Both the position numbers and the translations under genes were made by a program. Shown here piece after piece: positions 1-6,811 of a DNA stretch of 36,271 bases. The stretch covers positions 1 to 36,271 of the forward strand of contig JAGHZY010000038.1 of NCBI GenBank assembly GCA_017745175.1, given 5' to 3'. How positions within the stretch are numbered: position 1 is the stretch's first letter; every line of letters starts with the position of its first letter. Below the pieces are notes generated by a model. It was not told the origin of the DNA. It was given only the letters and a program-made list of their open reading frames with translations, and did not search any database. This DNA comes from Sphingopyxis sp. Its GTDB lineage: Bacteria; Pseudomonadota; Alphaproteobacteria; Sphingomonadales; Sphingomonadaceae.

Positions 1-1362
1 CATCTCAAGATGGACGATGTGCCGCAGCGCGAAACGGGCATGACGGCGTATGAGATGATGCTGTCGGAAAGCCAGGAACGCATGCTGATGGTCCTGAAGC
101 CCGGCCGTGAGGATTTCGCTGCCGCGATCTTCCATAAATGGGAACTCGACTTCGCCGTGATCGGCACCGTCACCGACACCGGCCGTATGGTGCTCGAACA
201 TCATGGCGAAATCGTCTGCGACATCCCGCTCGCCCCGCTCGCCGACGATGCGCCGCTCTACGACCGCCCGCACGTGCCCACGCCGAAGCAGCCCGCGCTG
301 ACGAACGTCCCCGAGACGAAGGACGTCGCCGCCGATCTCAAGACCTTGATGGGCACCCCCGACATCGCATCGCGCCGCTGGATCTGGGAACAATATGACA
401 GCCAGGTCGGCGCCGACACGGTGCAGACCGGCGGCGACGCCGCGCTCGTCCGCATCCATGGCACGGGCCGCGCGCTCGCCATGTCGACCGACTGCACCCC
501 GCGCTATTGCTACGCCGACCCCGTCGAGGGCGGCAAGCAGGCGGTTGCCGAAACGTGGCGCAACATCAGCGCGGTCGGCGCGACGCCGCTCGCGATCACC
601 AACTGCCTCAACTTCGCCAACCCGCAGCGCCCGGAGATCATGGGGCAGATCACCGGCTGTCTCGACGGCATGGCGCAGGCGTGTATCGCGCTCGACTATC
701 CGATCGTGTCGGGCAACGTCAGCCTCTATAACGAGAGCAAGGCGACCGGCGGCGGCAGCGCGATCCTGCCGACCCCCGCGATCGGCGGCGTCGGCGTGAT
801 CGAGGATTGGAACAAGGCCGTCGGCATCGGCTTCAAACGCACCGGCGACATCGTGCTCGCGGTCGGCGAACGCGCCGGCCACCTCGGCCAGTCGGTGTGG
901 CTGCGCGAAATCCTCGGCCGCGAGGAAGGCCCGCCGCCGCCCGTCGACCTGCGCGCCGAAAAGCGCACCGGCGATTTCATCCGCGGCGCGATCAACGCCG
1001 GCTGGATCACCGCCTGCCACGACGTCTCCGACGGCGGCATGGCGGTGACGCTCGCCGAAATGGCGCTGAAGTCGAACATCGGCGTGCTGATCAGCGAGGA
1101 ACAGCCGTTCGGCGTCGCCGAAAGCTTCTTCGGCGAGGATCAGGGCCTCTATCTCGTCACCGTCTGCGACACCTGCCTCGCCGACTTCCTCGACGCCGCG
1201 GGCCGCGCCGATGTTCCGGTCGATCCGGTCGGGCGCACGATCAAGGACCGCATCGTCTTCGAACTGGAGGGCAGCGACCATCAGGTGACGCTCGCCGAGC
1301 TGCGCGAAGCGCATGAAGGCTTTTTCCCGAACCTGATGGGAGCCGACGCGGCGCTCGCATGA
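1..1362 (+). CDS. purL: Phosphoribosylformylglycinamidine synthase PurL, 3' part (5' end outside the window)
   Basis: PurL makes formylglycinamidine ribonucleotide from FGAR, ATP and glutamine-derived ammonia in cytosolic purine synthesis. The reading frame is open from base 1, so the start lies upstream. The last 453 or so residues of a small-type PurL (about 730 residues, working with separate PurS and PurQ) are present. Visible are the end of the first AIRS-like half and the second ATP-binding half, including a run ending in NCLNFANP, the segment SGNVSLYNES and the ACHDVSDGGM stretch typical of the second AIRS C-domain. The ATG at position 10 is internal and not the true start. The stop overlaps the next gene's ATG by four bases, which suggests translational coupling. 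Confidence 0.97.
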   Translation, partial: HLKMDDVPQRETGMTAYEMMLSESQERMLMVLKPGREDFAAAIFHKWELDFAVIGTVTDTGRMVLEHHGEIVCDIPLAPLADDAPLYDRPHVPTPKQPALTNVPETKDVAADLKTLMGTPDIASRRWIWEQYDSQVGADTVQTGGDAALVRIHGTGRALAMSTDCTPRYCYADPVEGGKQAVAETWRNISAVGATPLAITNCLNFANPQRPEIMGQITGCLDGMAQACIALDYPIVSGNVSLYNESKATGGGSAILPTPAIGGVGVIEDWNKAVGIGFKRTGDIVLAVGERAGHLGQSVWLREILGREEGPPPPVDLRAEKRTGDFIRGAINAGWITACHDVSDGGMAVTLAEMALKSNIGVLISEEQPFGVAESFFGEDQGLYLVTVCDTCLADFLDAAGRADVPVDPVGRTIKDRIVFELEGSDHQVTLAELREAHEGFFPNLMGADAALA

Positions 1363-1907
1363 TGCGGGCGGCGCTGGCTCTCGCCCTGCTGATGGCCGCG
1401 ATGCCCGCCGACGCTGCCCCCCAAACGATCGTTTCGCCGCAGGACCTGCCCGCCGACCACGCGCGGCCGCGCATCTTTCTCGGCGGCAGCATCGACATGG
1501 GCCGCGCCGAGGACTGGCAGGCAGCGCTGGTAAAATCGCTCGGCGACCTCGACGTACTGTTTCTCAATCCGCGGCGCCCCGACTGGAATGCCGCATGGAA
1601 ACCCGTCGCGGAGGAACCCGAATTTCGCCGTCAGGTCGAATGGGAACTGACGGCGCTCGAATCGGCCGATATCGTCGTCATGTATTTCGCGCCCGGATCG
1701 CAAAGCCCGGTCAGCCTGCTGGAAACGGGCCTCCATGCGCGCGGCGGAAAACTGATCCTGCTGTGTCCCGAGGGCTTTTGGCGCAAGGGCAATGTCGATA
1801 TCACGGCGGAGCGCTATGGCGTCGAGCAGGTCGCGACGATGGACGAACTTGCAAGGGCCGTGCGTCGGCGCGTGCTGAACGCGGCGAAGGCATCGTCCGG
1901 GGAGTGA
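1359..1907 (+). CDS. Nucleoside 2-deoxyribosyltransferase-like protein with predicted signal peptide
   Basis: A 182-residue protein. From about residue 38 it looks like the nucleoside 2-deoxyribosyltransferase fold: a first strand with FLGGSID, a WE helix, the strand ADIVVMYF and the segment LLETGLHA, whose Glu122 sits where the family's catalytic glutamate normally lies. The N-terminus is unusual. Residues 1-20 form a hydrophobic leader ending in an A-D-A site, which predicts export. Family members normally act on cytosolic nucleosides or as cytosolic base-salvage enzymes. The start overlaps the purL stop as ATGA; a second ATG follows at once at 1362. Its place behind purL suggests a nucleotide-related role, but the substrate is unknown. 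Confidence 0.75.
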   Translation: MMRAALALALLMAAMPADAAPQTIVSPQDLPADHARPRIFLGGSIDMGRAEDWQAALVKSLGDLDVLFLNPRRPDWNAAWKPVAEEPEFRRQVEWELTALESADIVVMYFAPGSQSPVSLLETGLHARGGKLILLCPEGFWRKGNVDITAERYGVEQVATMDELARAVRRRVLNAAKASSGE

Positions 1908-1914
1908 GAGGCGT

Positions 1915-2652
1915 ATGAGCATTCACATCGGCGTCGGCGGCTGGACCTTCGAACCGTGGCGCGGTCCCTTCTATCCCGCCGGCCTCGCGCAAAAACGCGA
2001 GCTCGAATATGCCGGGCAGCATCTGACGGGCATCGAAATCAACGGCACCTATTATGGCAGCCAGAAGCCCGAGAGCTTTGCCAATTGGGCCGCCTCGGTC
2101 CCCGACGGCTTCAAATTCAGCGTCAAGGCGTCACGTTTCACGACAAATCGCAAGATACTGGCGGAGGGCGCCGCCTCGATCGAAAAATTCCTGACGCAGG
2201 GGCTCACCCGGCTCGGCGACCGGCTCGGCCCGATCCACTGGCAGTTCATGGCAACGAAAAAGTTCGACCGCGACGATTTCGCGGGCTTTCTCGACCTGCT
2301 TCCCGGCACGCAGGACGGCCTGCCGCTCCGCCATGCGATCGAGGTGCGCCACGAAAGCTTCCGCGATGCGGCCTTCATCGACATGCTGCGCGAACGCAAC
2401 ATGGCGGTCGTCTATGCCGACAGCGACGAGTTTCCGTGCATCGACGAACAGACCGCCGATTTCACCTACGCGCGGCTCCAGCGTAGCCGGGAGGATGTCG
2501 AAACCGGCTATGACGACAAGGCGCTCGATCACTGGGCCAGCCGAGCGAAGGATTGGGCGAAAGGCGACCGCGACGTCTATCTCTTCTTCATCGCCGGCGC
2601 GAAGGTGCGCAACCCGGCGGCAGCGCAGGCGCTGATCGCAAAGCTCGGCTGA
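1915..2652 (+). CDS. DUF72 (YecE-like) family protein
   Basis: A 245-residue protein of the DUF72/YecE family, which folds as a TIM barrel; its biochemical role is not established. Recognisable parts are the opening segment IGVGGWTFEPWRG, the segment FSVKASRF near residue 70, GPIHWQFM near residue 108, AIEVRHESF near residue 142 and the VYLFFIAGAKVRNP end. It starts 8 bases after the preceding stop, and GGGGAGTGAGAGGCGT just upstream can serve as ribosome binding site, so it is probably the third gene of a purL operon. The next gene is convergent. The length is normal for the family. Confidence 0.9.
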   Translation: MSIHIGVGGWTFEPWRGPFYPAGLAQKRELEYAGQHLTGIEINGTYYGSQKPESFANWAASVPDGFKFSVKASRFTTNRKILAEGAASIEKFLTQGLTRLGDRLGPIHWQFMATKKFDRDDFAGFLDLLPGTQDGLPLRHAIEVRHESFRDAAFIDMLRERNMAVVYADSDEFPCIDEQTADFTYARLQRSREDVETGYDDKALDHWASRAKDWAKGDRDVYLFFIAGAKVRNPAAAQALIAKLG

Positions 2653-2716
2653 CCGGCATCGCCATCCACCGCGGGGTGGTACGGCGGGCAATTGACACCG
2701 CCGCCGGCACGGCACG

Positions 2717-3073
2717 TCAACCGGCCATATGATCCGGTACCCGGCGATCCTGCAGGTTGCTTTTCCCCCACTCGCATAGCGGCGTCAGCGCTTCGTTGAG
2801 CGATGCCCCCAAGGGCGTGACCGAATAATCGACGCGCGGGGGGACCTGATGGAACATCTCGCGGTGCACGAGACCATCGGCTTCCATCTCGCGCAATTGC
2901 TGGATCAGCATCTTCTCGCTGATCCCGGCGATGCGGCGCCGGAGCGCGCCGAAGCGCACGGGGGTGCCGTGAAGCTCCCAGAGAATCAGCGCCTTCCATT
3001 TCCCGCCGATGATCCCGAACACCGGCCCAAGGCCGTCGTTATAGGGCTGGTTGCGTGTCGTCATGATCGCCAA
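2717..3073 (-). CDS. HxlR-family transcriptional regulator
   Basis: A 118-residue winged-helix regulator of the HxlR (DUF24) type. The family signature is clear: GGKWKALILWEL near residues 24-35, the recognition-helix stretch ISEKMLIQQLREMEADGLVHRE and the wing VDYSVTPLG. HxlR proteins bind as dimers to the gap next to their target and often respond to electrophiles, quinones or oxidants through cysteines. The only cysteine here is near the C-terminus (PLCEWGKSN). It is divergent from an FMN-dependent oxidoreductase, the usual arrangement when the regulator controls its neighbour and itself. The start could be the first ATG (3073) or the ATG three codons later. Confidence 0.92.
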   Translation of the reverse strand: MAIMTTRNQPYNDGLGPVFGIIGGKWKALILWELHGTPVRFGALRRRIAGISEKMLIQQLREMEADGLVHREMFHQVPPRVDYSVTPLGASLNEALTPLCEWGKSNLQDRRVPDHMAG

Positions 3074-3200
3074 TTCTTACCAATAGGTTTGTACCTGACA
3101 AAATAGTCTGTAGTTGATCAATTGAAAGTATCACGTCACCTCCTGCCGATCAACCGGACGCGGCAGCCCCGCTGCGTCCGGCGCGAAAGGAACGGCCCAT
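3074..3200. promoter_or_regulatory. Divergent HxlR/oxidoreductase promoter region with leader hairpin
   Basis: This gap separates the two divergent starts. Reading leftward, TTGTCA followed after 16 bases by TAAGAA is a plausible promoter for the regulator. GGTTTGTACC and TTGATCAA are small palindromes that could be half-operators. At 3154-3181 a strong hairpin can form: CCGGAC and GCAGC on the left pair with GCTGC and GTCCGG on the right around a CCC loop, with a GCG bulge. It ends 19 bases before the oxidoreductase ATG, just ahead of its AAAGGAA ribosome binding site. Hairpin pairing is read directly; its function is not known. Confidence 0.5.
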
Positions 3201-3848
3201 ATGTCTGAAAAACTGCTCATTCTTGTCGGAAGCCCGCGCCGGAACGGCAACACGGCGACGCTTGCCGAGGCCGTCCGGCGCGGCGCCGCGGCGGCGGGCA
3301 GCGAGGTCGCGCTGCGATTTCTCGATGATCATGTTTCGGGGTTTCTGCGCGATTGCCGCACGTGCCGCCGCCCCGACGGCGAATGCGCGATCGACGACCC
3401 GTATCGCGCCCTCTTCTTCGAGGAGTTCCTGCCCGCTCGGGGGGTAATTTTCTGCTCGCCCATCTATTGGTACGGCATGTCCGCGCAGGTAAAGGCCTTC
3501 TTCGACCGCAGCTTCTGCTATTATGCGGCCTCCTATCCGGGGTCGGGAGACGCGCTCGCCGCGATGGCCCGCAAACGGCTCGGACTGGTGCTGGCGTCCG
3601 AGGAAACCTATCCCGGGGTAGCGCTCGGCATCGTCCACCAGATCCAGGAATTTTCGCGCTACACCGGTTCGGACTTTGTCGGCGTGGTGCGCGGCGCCGG
3701 CAACCGCCGCGGCGAGGTGCGCAACGATCCGGCGAACCCGGTCGCGGACGCCGAGCGTCTGGGCCGGGAGATTTTTTCGCGCTCCTATTCCGACTATCGG
3801 CTGGAAACGCCGCGCAGCCCGCGCGTCTGGCCGGAGAGCGCGATCTGA
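3201..3848 (+). CDS. NADPH-dependent FMN reductase / flavodoxin-fold oxidoreductase
   Basis: A 215-residue flavodoxin-like protein. The N-terminal GSPRRNGNTATLAEAV loop (residues 10-25) is the FMN phosphate site of the NADPH-dependent FMN reductase family, and SPIYWYGMSAQVKAFFDR near residues 90-107 is its second flavin-contacting segment. Cys52, Cys55 and Cys62 form a C-x2-C-x6-C group like that of iron-sulfur flavoprotein relatives, though a cluster cannot be asserted. Likely substrates are quinones, nitro compounds or free flavin. The divergent HxlR gene suggests induction by an electrophile or redox stress. The start at 3201 has AAAGGAA about 10 bases upstream. Confidence 0.88.
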   Translation: MSEKLLILVGSPRRNGNTATLAEAVRRGAAAAGSEVALRFLDDHVSGFLRDCRTCRRPDGECAIDDPYRALFFEEFLPARGVIFCSPIYWYGMSAQVKAFFDRSFCYYAASYPGSGDALAAMARKRLGLVLASEETYPGVALGIVHQIQEFSRYTGSDFVGVVRGAGNRRGEVRNDPANPVADAERLGREIFSRSYSDYRLETPRSPRVWPESAI

Positions 3849-3920
3849 TCGCCGGCGGTTGCCGGGAGCCGACCGGAACGTCGGCGCCGGGGCCCCGGCT
3901 TTCGCCAGGGCCTCGACCGG

Positions 3921-4700
3921 TCAGGCCATCGCAGCCTTCGCCGCGAGGAAGTTGTACGGATCGATCCCGCGGCTGCGGTACGCGCGGTGCGCTTCCTCGT
4001 AGAGCGTCGGCTTCGCGATGCCGAGCCGCGCGCGCGCGGCCTCGAGCGGTTCGGCGAGCAGCGAGCGGATATCCTGTTCGATGATCGCCTTCGCCGCCTT
4101 GCCGTGGCGCTGGCCCTGACGGATCGCGCCGAACACCGGGGCGTCGCTCTTGATGCCGCGCTTCACCTCGTAACCGCCGGCATAGGCGATGAAGAAATTG
4201 CCGTAATTGCCCGTCTGGCCATAGGTGAAGCCGAGCACGCACTGTTCGCCGAGCGCGTCGCGGCCATAGCCGGTCAGGATGTGGAACAGGTCGTGCGTGT
4301 CGCGCAGGCGGTTCGAATACCATTGCACCTGATCGTCGAACTTGGGACGGCCCATCTTGTCGCTCTCGGCGACAAGGCCGGCCGCCGACAGGCCCTCGCG
4401 GCGCATGAAGGTGACATAGGCGTGACCGACGCTGCCCTCGGGCAGTGCGTCGATCCATGCATGGTCGTCGAGCAGGTCGGGCAGATAGGGTTCGCGTTCC
4501 ATCAGCTTCCGGCCGAAATCGCTCGTCACGAAGGCGCGCGCATCGTCCATGAAGCCCTTGCGCGGCAGATTCTCGAAGATGTGGAACACCTGCTCGGTGT
4601 CTTCCTTGTCCGCGATGAGCTTGCGGAAGTGCGCGAGCGCCTTCAGCGGACGGAATTTCTGCGGCTGGCGGTCGGGGTGGGAGAAGATGGTGGGGGTCAT
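3921..4700 (-). CDS. COQ4-family protein (ubiquinone-biosynthesis type)
   Basis: A 259-residue COQ4-family protein. The diagnostic zinc motif HDxxH-x11-E is complete: His136, Asp137, His140 and Glu152 in the stretch DTHDLFHILTGYGRDALGE. COQ4 is linked to C1 decarboxylation and hydroxylation of ubiquinone precursors and to scaffolding of COQ enzymes; whether this copy serves ubiquinone or another substrate is unknown. I chose the ATG at 4700, with GGGAAC upstream, over the open frame's ATG at 4760. The longer start would add a non-conserved leader and place the promoter inside the gene. The gene is alone on its strand and has an operator-like palindrome over its promoter that is shared with the TetR locus at 22.4 kb. 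Confidence 0.9.
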   Translation of the reverse strand: MTPTIFSHPDRQPQKFRPLKALAHFRKLIADKEDTEQVFHIFENLPRKGFMDDARAFVTSDFGRKLMEREPYLPDLLDDHAWIDALPEGSVGHAYVTFMRREGLSAAGLVAESDKMGRPKFDDQVQWYSNRLRDTHDLFHILTGYGRDALGEQCVLGFTYGQTGNYGNFFIAYAGGYEVKRGIKSDAPVFGAIRQGQRHGKAAKAIIEQDIRSLLAEPLEAARARLGIAKPTLYEEAHRAYRSRGIDPYNFLAAKAAMA

Positions 4701-4732
4701 GATGGTTCCCGTTCGAATCATTTGATGCTGCC

Positions 4733-4763
4733 CGAATAGCATTACTGACATAGATGTCAATAG
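4733..4763 (-). promoter_or_regulatory. Promoter with TetR-type operator, site 1 (COQ4-family gene)
   Basis: On the minus strand TTGACA (4755-4760) and TATTCG (4733-4738, preceded by TGC as in extended -10 boxes) are 16 bases apart, giving a leader of about 26 bases before the COQ4-family ATG. TGACATAGATGTCA at 4746-4759 is a perfect inverted repeat with a 2-base centre and covers the -35 box. Over 4742-4763 the sequence matches 22393-22414 next to the TetR gene at 20 of 22 bases. The site also lies 67 bases upstream of the DUF418 gene on the other strand, so that gene may be affected too. Confidence 0.65.
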
Positions 4764-4829
4764 CAGGTTAAAGCGCTGGACGGATCATCGGAGCAGCCGT
4801 TACACGCGAACAATACAGCGGAGGGCGAT

Positions 4830-6068
4830 ATGCGCGAAGATCGACAAAATGCCGGCGAACGCCTGCTCACCCTCGACGCGCTCCGCGGCTTTGCCGTGAT
4901 GGGCATATTGGCGATGAACATCGTCGCCTTCGCGATGCCCGAAATGGCCTATGTCTCGCCCAAGGCCTATGGCGGCGAAACCGCGGCGGACATCGCCGCC
5001 TGGGCGCTCGGCTTCCTCCTCTTCGACGGCAAGATGCGCGGGCTCTTCTCGATCCTGTTCGGCGCAAGCATGCTCCTGATCATCGACCGTGCGGAGGCAT
5101 CGGGGCAGAATCCCCGTTCGATCCACTATCGCCGCATGGCTTGGCTCGCGGTGTTCGGGCTCTGCCACTATTTCTTCATCTGGTGGGGCGACATCTTGTT
5201 CCTCTACGCCGCCGCCGGCTCCGTCGCCTTCCGCTTTCGCGCGTGGGAACCCGGCCGCCTGATCAAATGGGCGCTCGGCATCTTCACCCTCGGCGTCGTC
5301 CTGATGTCATTCTTCTTCGGCGCGCAGCTTGCGGCCGGAAATGCCGCCGACAACCCCGCCTCCCCGATGGCCGGGGCCGGGCGCGAGGTGCGCGGCGAAT
5401 ATGCCAGGATCGATGGCGAAGTGGTCGAGGAACTTGCACTCTATCGCGGCCCCTATCTTCCGATCCTCGACTCGCGGCTCGATACCGCGATCAATCCGTT
5501 CGCCGGTGTGCTGATGACGATGCTCGAAACGCTGCCGCTGATGATGCTCGGGATGGCATTGTTCCGTAACGGCTTCCTGACCGGCATGTGGGCGACGGCC
5601 GATTACCGGCGGACGGCGCTGCGCTGGCTCCCTCCCGGCGTGCTGCTAACGCTGCTCGTCGGCTGGCTCCAGTGGCGGGCGGGCTTCGACTATCTCATCG
5701 CCGTCAACGCCTTCATGGGATGGGCCGGACCGGGACGCTTGATGATGACGATCGCCTATGCTGCATTGCTCGTGCTGCTGATCCGGCGCGCCGCCGCCAG
5801 CGCATGGATCGCCCGCGTCGCGGCGGCGGGGCGCGCCGCCTTCTCGAACTATCTCGGTACCAGCATCGCGATGACGACGATCTTCTATGGCTATGGCATC
5901 GGCCTGTTCGGCGCCGTCGACCGCTGGACGCTCTATCTCTTCTGCATCGGTATGTGGATGATCATGCTGCTCTGGTCGAAACCATGGCTCGACCGCTTTC
6001 GCTATGGCCCGCTCGAATGGCTCTGGCGCAGCCTCGCCCGCGGCAAGCTGCAACCGATGCGTCAGTAA
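4830..6068 (+). CDS. DUF418 family multi-pass membrane protein
   Basis: A 412-residue inner-membrane protein of the DUF418 (YeiB-like) family, whose function is unknown. The N-terminal stretch LTLDALRGFAVMGILAMN is the family hallmark, followed by about eight to ten hydrophobic segments and the C-terminal DUF418 region with NYLGTSIAMTTIFY and the WxxxWLxxFRYGPLEWLWR end. The start has a strong ribosome binding site, GGAGGG, 6 bases upstream. Its last 7 bases overlap the convergent Hpt gene. It is divergent from the COQ4-family gene. Confidence 0.92.
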   Translation: MREDRQNAGERLLTLDALRGFAVMGILAMNIVAFAMPEMAYVSPKAYGGETAADIAAWALGFLLFDGKMRGLFSILFGASMLLIIDRAEASGQNPRSIHYRRMAWLAVFGLCHYFFIWWGDILFLYAAAGSVAFRFRAWEPGRLIKWALGIFTLGVVLMSFFFGAQLAAGNAADNPASPMAGAGREVRGEYARIDGEVVEELALYRGPYLPILDSRLDTAINPFAGVLMTMLETLPLMMLGMALFRNGFLTGMWATADYRRTALRWLPPGVLLTLLVGWLQWRAGFDYLIAVNAFMGWAGPGRLMMTIAYAALLVLLIRRAAASAWIARVAAAGRAAFSNYLGTSIAMTTIFYGYGIGLFGAVDRWTLYLFCIGMWMIMLLWSKPWLDRFRYGPLEWLWRSLARGKLQPMRQ

Positions 6069-6466
6069 CCGACGGCGCGGTCGAAGCCCGACGGACGGCG
6101 CTGGACGAGCGGGTTCGCCTCGCGCTCGAGCGCCGCGAGCGTTTCCTCGAACAGCGGGCGCAAGGTGACGACGCGCGGCAGATATTCCTCGGGACTGGTC
6201 TGGCTTTCGACGCAGTGACGGGCAAAGACCTCGATATCCTCGGCGAGCGCGCCGAGCCGTTCACCGCCGAACTGGCGCGCTTCGCTTTTCAGCGTGTGCG
6301 CGGGCATGACGAGACCGCGCGCGTCACGCGCGCGCATCGCTTCTTCGATGGCGGCGACCGATTTGATGCCGTCCTCGCGAAAATAGCCGAGAATCCGCAC
6401 GAATGCGGCGCCCAATTGGGTGCGCGTCGCACGAAACTCGTCCCAATCGACCAGGATTTCGTCCAA
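6062..6466 (-). CDS. Hpt (histidine phosphotransfer) domain protein
   Basis: A 134-residue single-domain Hpt protein. The phosphorylation motif AHTLKSEARQFG is present with His57, and the surrounding helices fit the four-helix Hpt bundle. Such proteins carry phosphate between response-regulator receiver domains and hybrid kinases. No kinase or response regulator is encoded nearby, so its partners are elsewhere. The frame starts with TTG at 6466, supported by AAGGGA 7 bases upstream; no ATG fits the domain boundary. The 3' end overlaps the convergent DUF418 gene. The 117 bases between this gene and the tusA-like gene hold no other gene. Confidence 0.82.
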   Translation of the reverse strand: MDEILVDWDEFRATRTQLGAAFVRILGYFREDGIKSVAAIEEAMRARDARGLVMPAHTLKSEARQFGGERLGALAEDIEVFARHCVESQTSPEEYLPRVVTLRPLFEETLAALEREANPLVQRRPSGFDRAVGY

Positions 6467-6583
6467 TGTTCCGTCCCTTGGTGTTCAAATTCGGTCGTGG
6501 TCCCGGCCGGTCCATGCCGCAGGTTCGGTAAAAAAGACGTTACGGCGACAGCCGGCAGCGAACAAAAGCTGCCCCGTTTCGGG

Positions 6584-6811
6584 TCAGCGCCGCTGAACGC
6601 GCCAGCGCTGCTCATCGGAAACGGGCGCGGCATCCTCGACCGACCAGCCATGCTCGCCGGCCAGCGCCGCGATTTCGCGCCCCGCCTGCGGATCGTCGGC
6701 GATCAGCAGCACATCGCGCGCATCGCGCATCGCGCGTGCCAGCCGAAGCGCCGGCCAGGGACAGCGCATCCCGCGCGCATCGACGACGAGCGTCGATGCC
6801 TCATTCGTCAT
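6584..6811 (-). CDS. TusA/SirA-family sulfurtransferase-like protein
   Basis: A 75-residue TusA/SirA-family protein. The motif DARGMRCPWPALRLARAM near residues 10-27 contains the family's C-P-x-P; the cysteine normally carries a persulfide for sulfur transfer, as in tRNA thiouridine or molybdenum cofactor pathways. The ATG at 6811 was chosen because the open frame upstream lies inside der in another frame and lacks conserved sequence. It overlaps the 3' end of der by 11 bases, so the two are probably coupled. The precise sulfur acceptor cannot be told from sequence. Confidence 0.85.
   Translation of the reverse strand: MTNEASTLVVDARGMRCPWPALRLARAMRDARDVLLIADDPQAGREIAALAGEHGWSVEDAAPVSDEQRWRVQRR

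Noticed and set aside
4701..4760. Longer COQ4-family start at 4760
   Set aside because: It would add a non-conserved leader, put the operator and promoter inside the gene, and has a weaker initiation context than the ATG at 4700.
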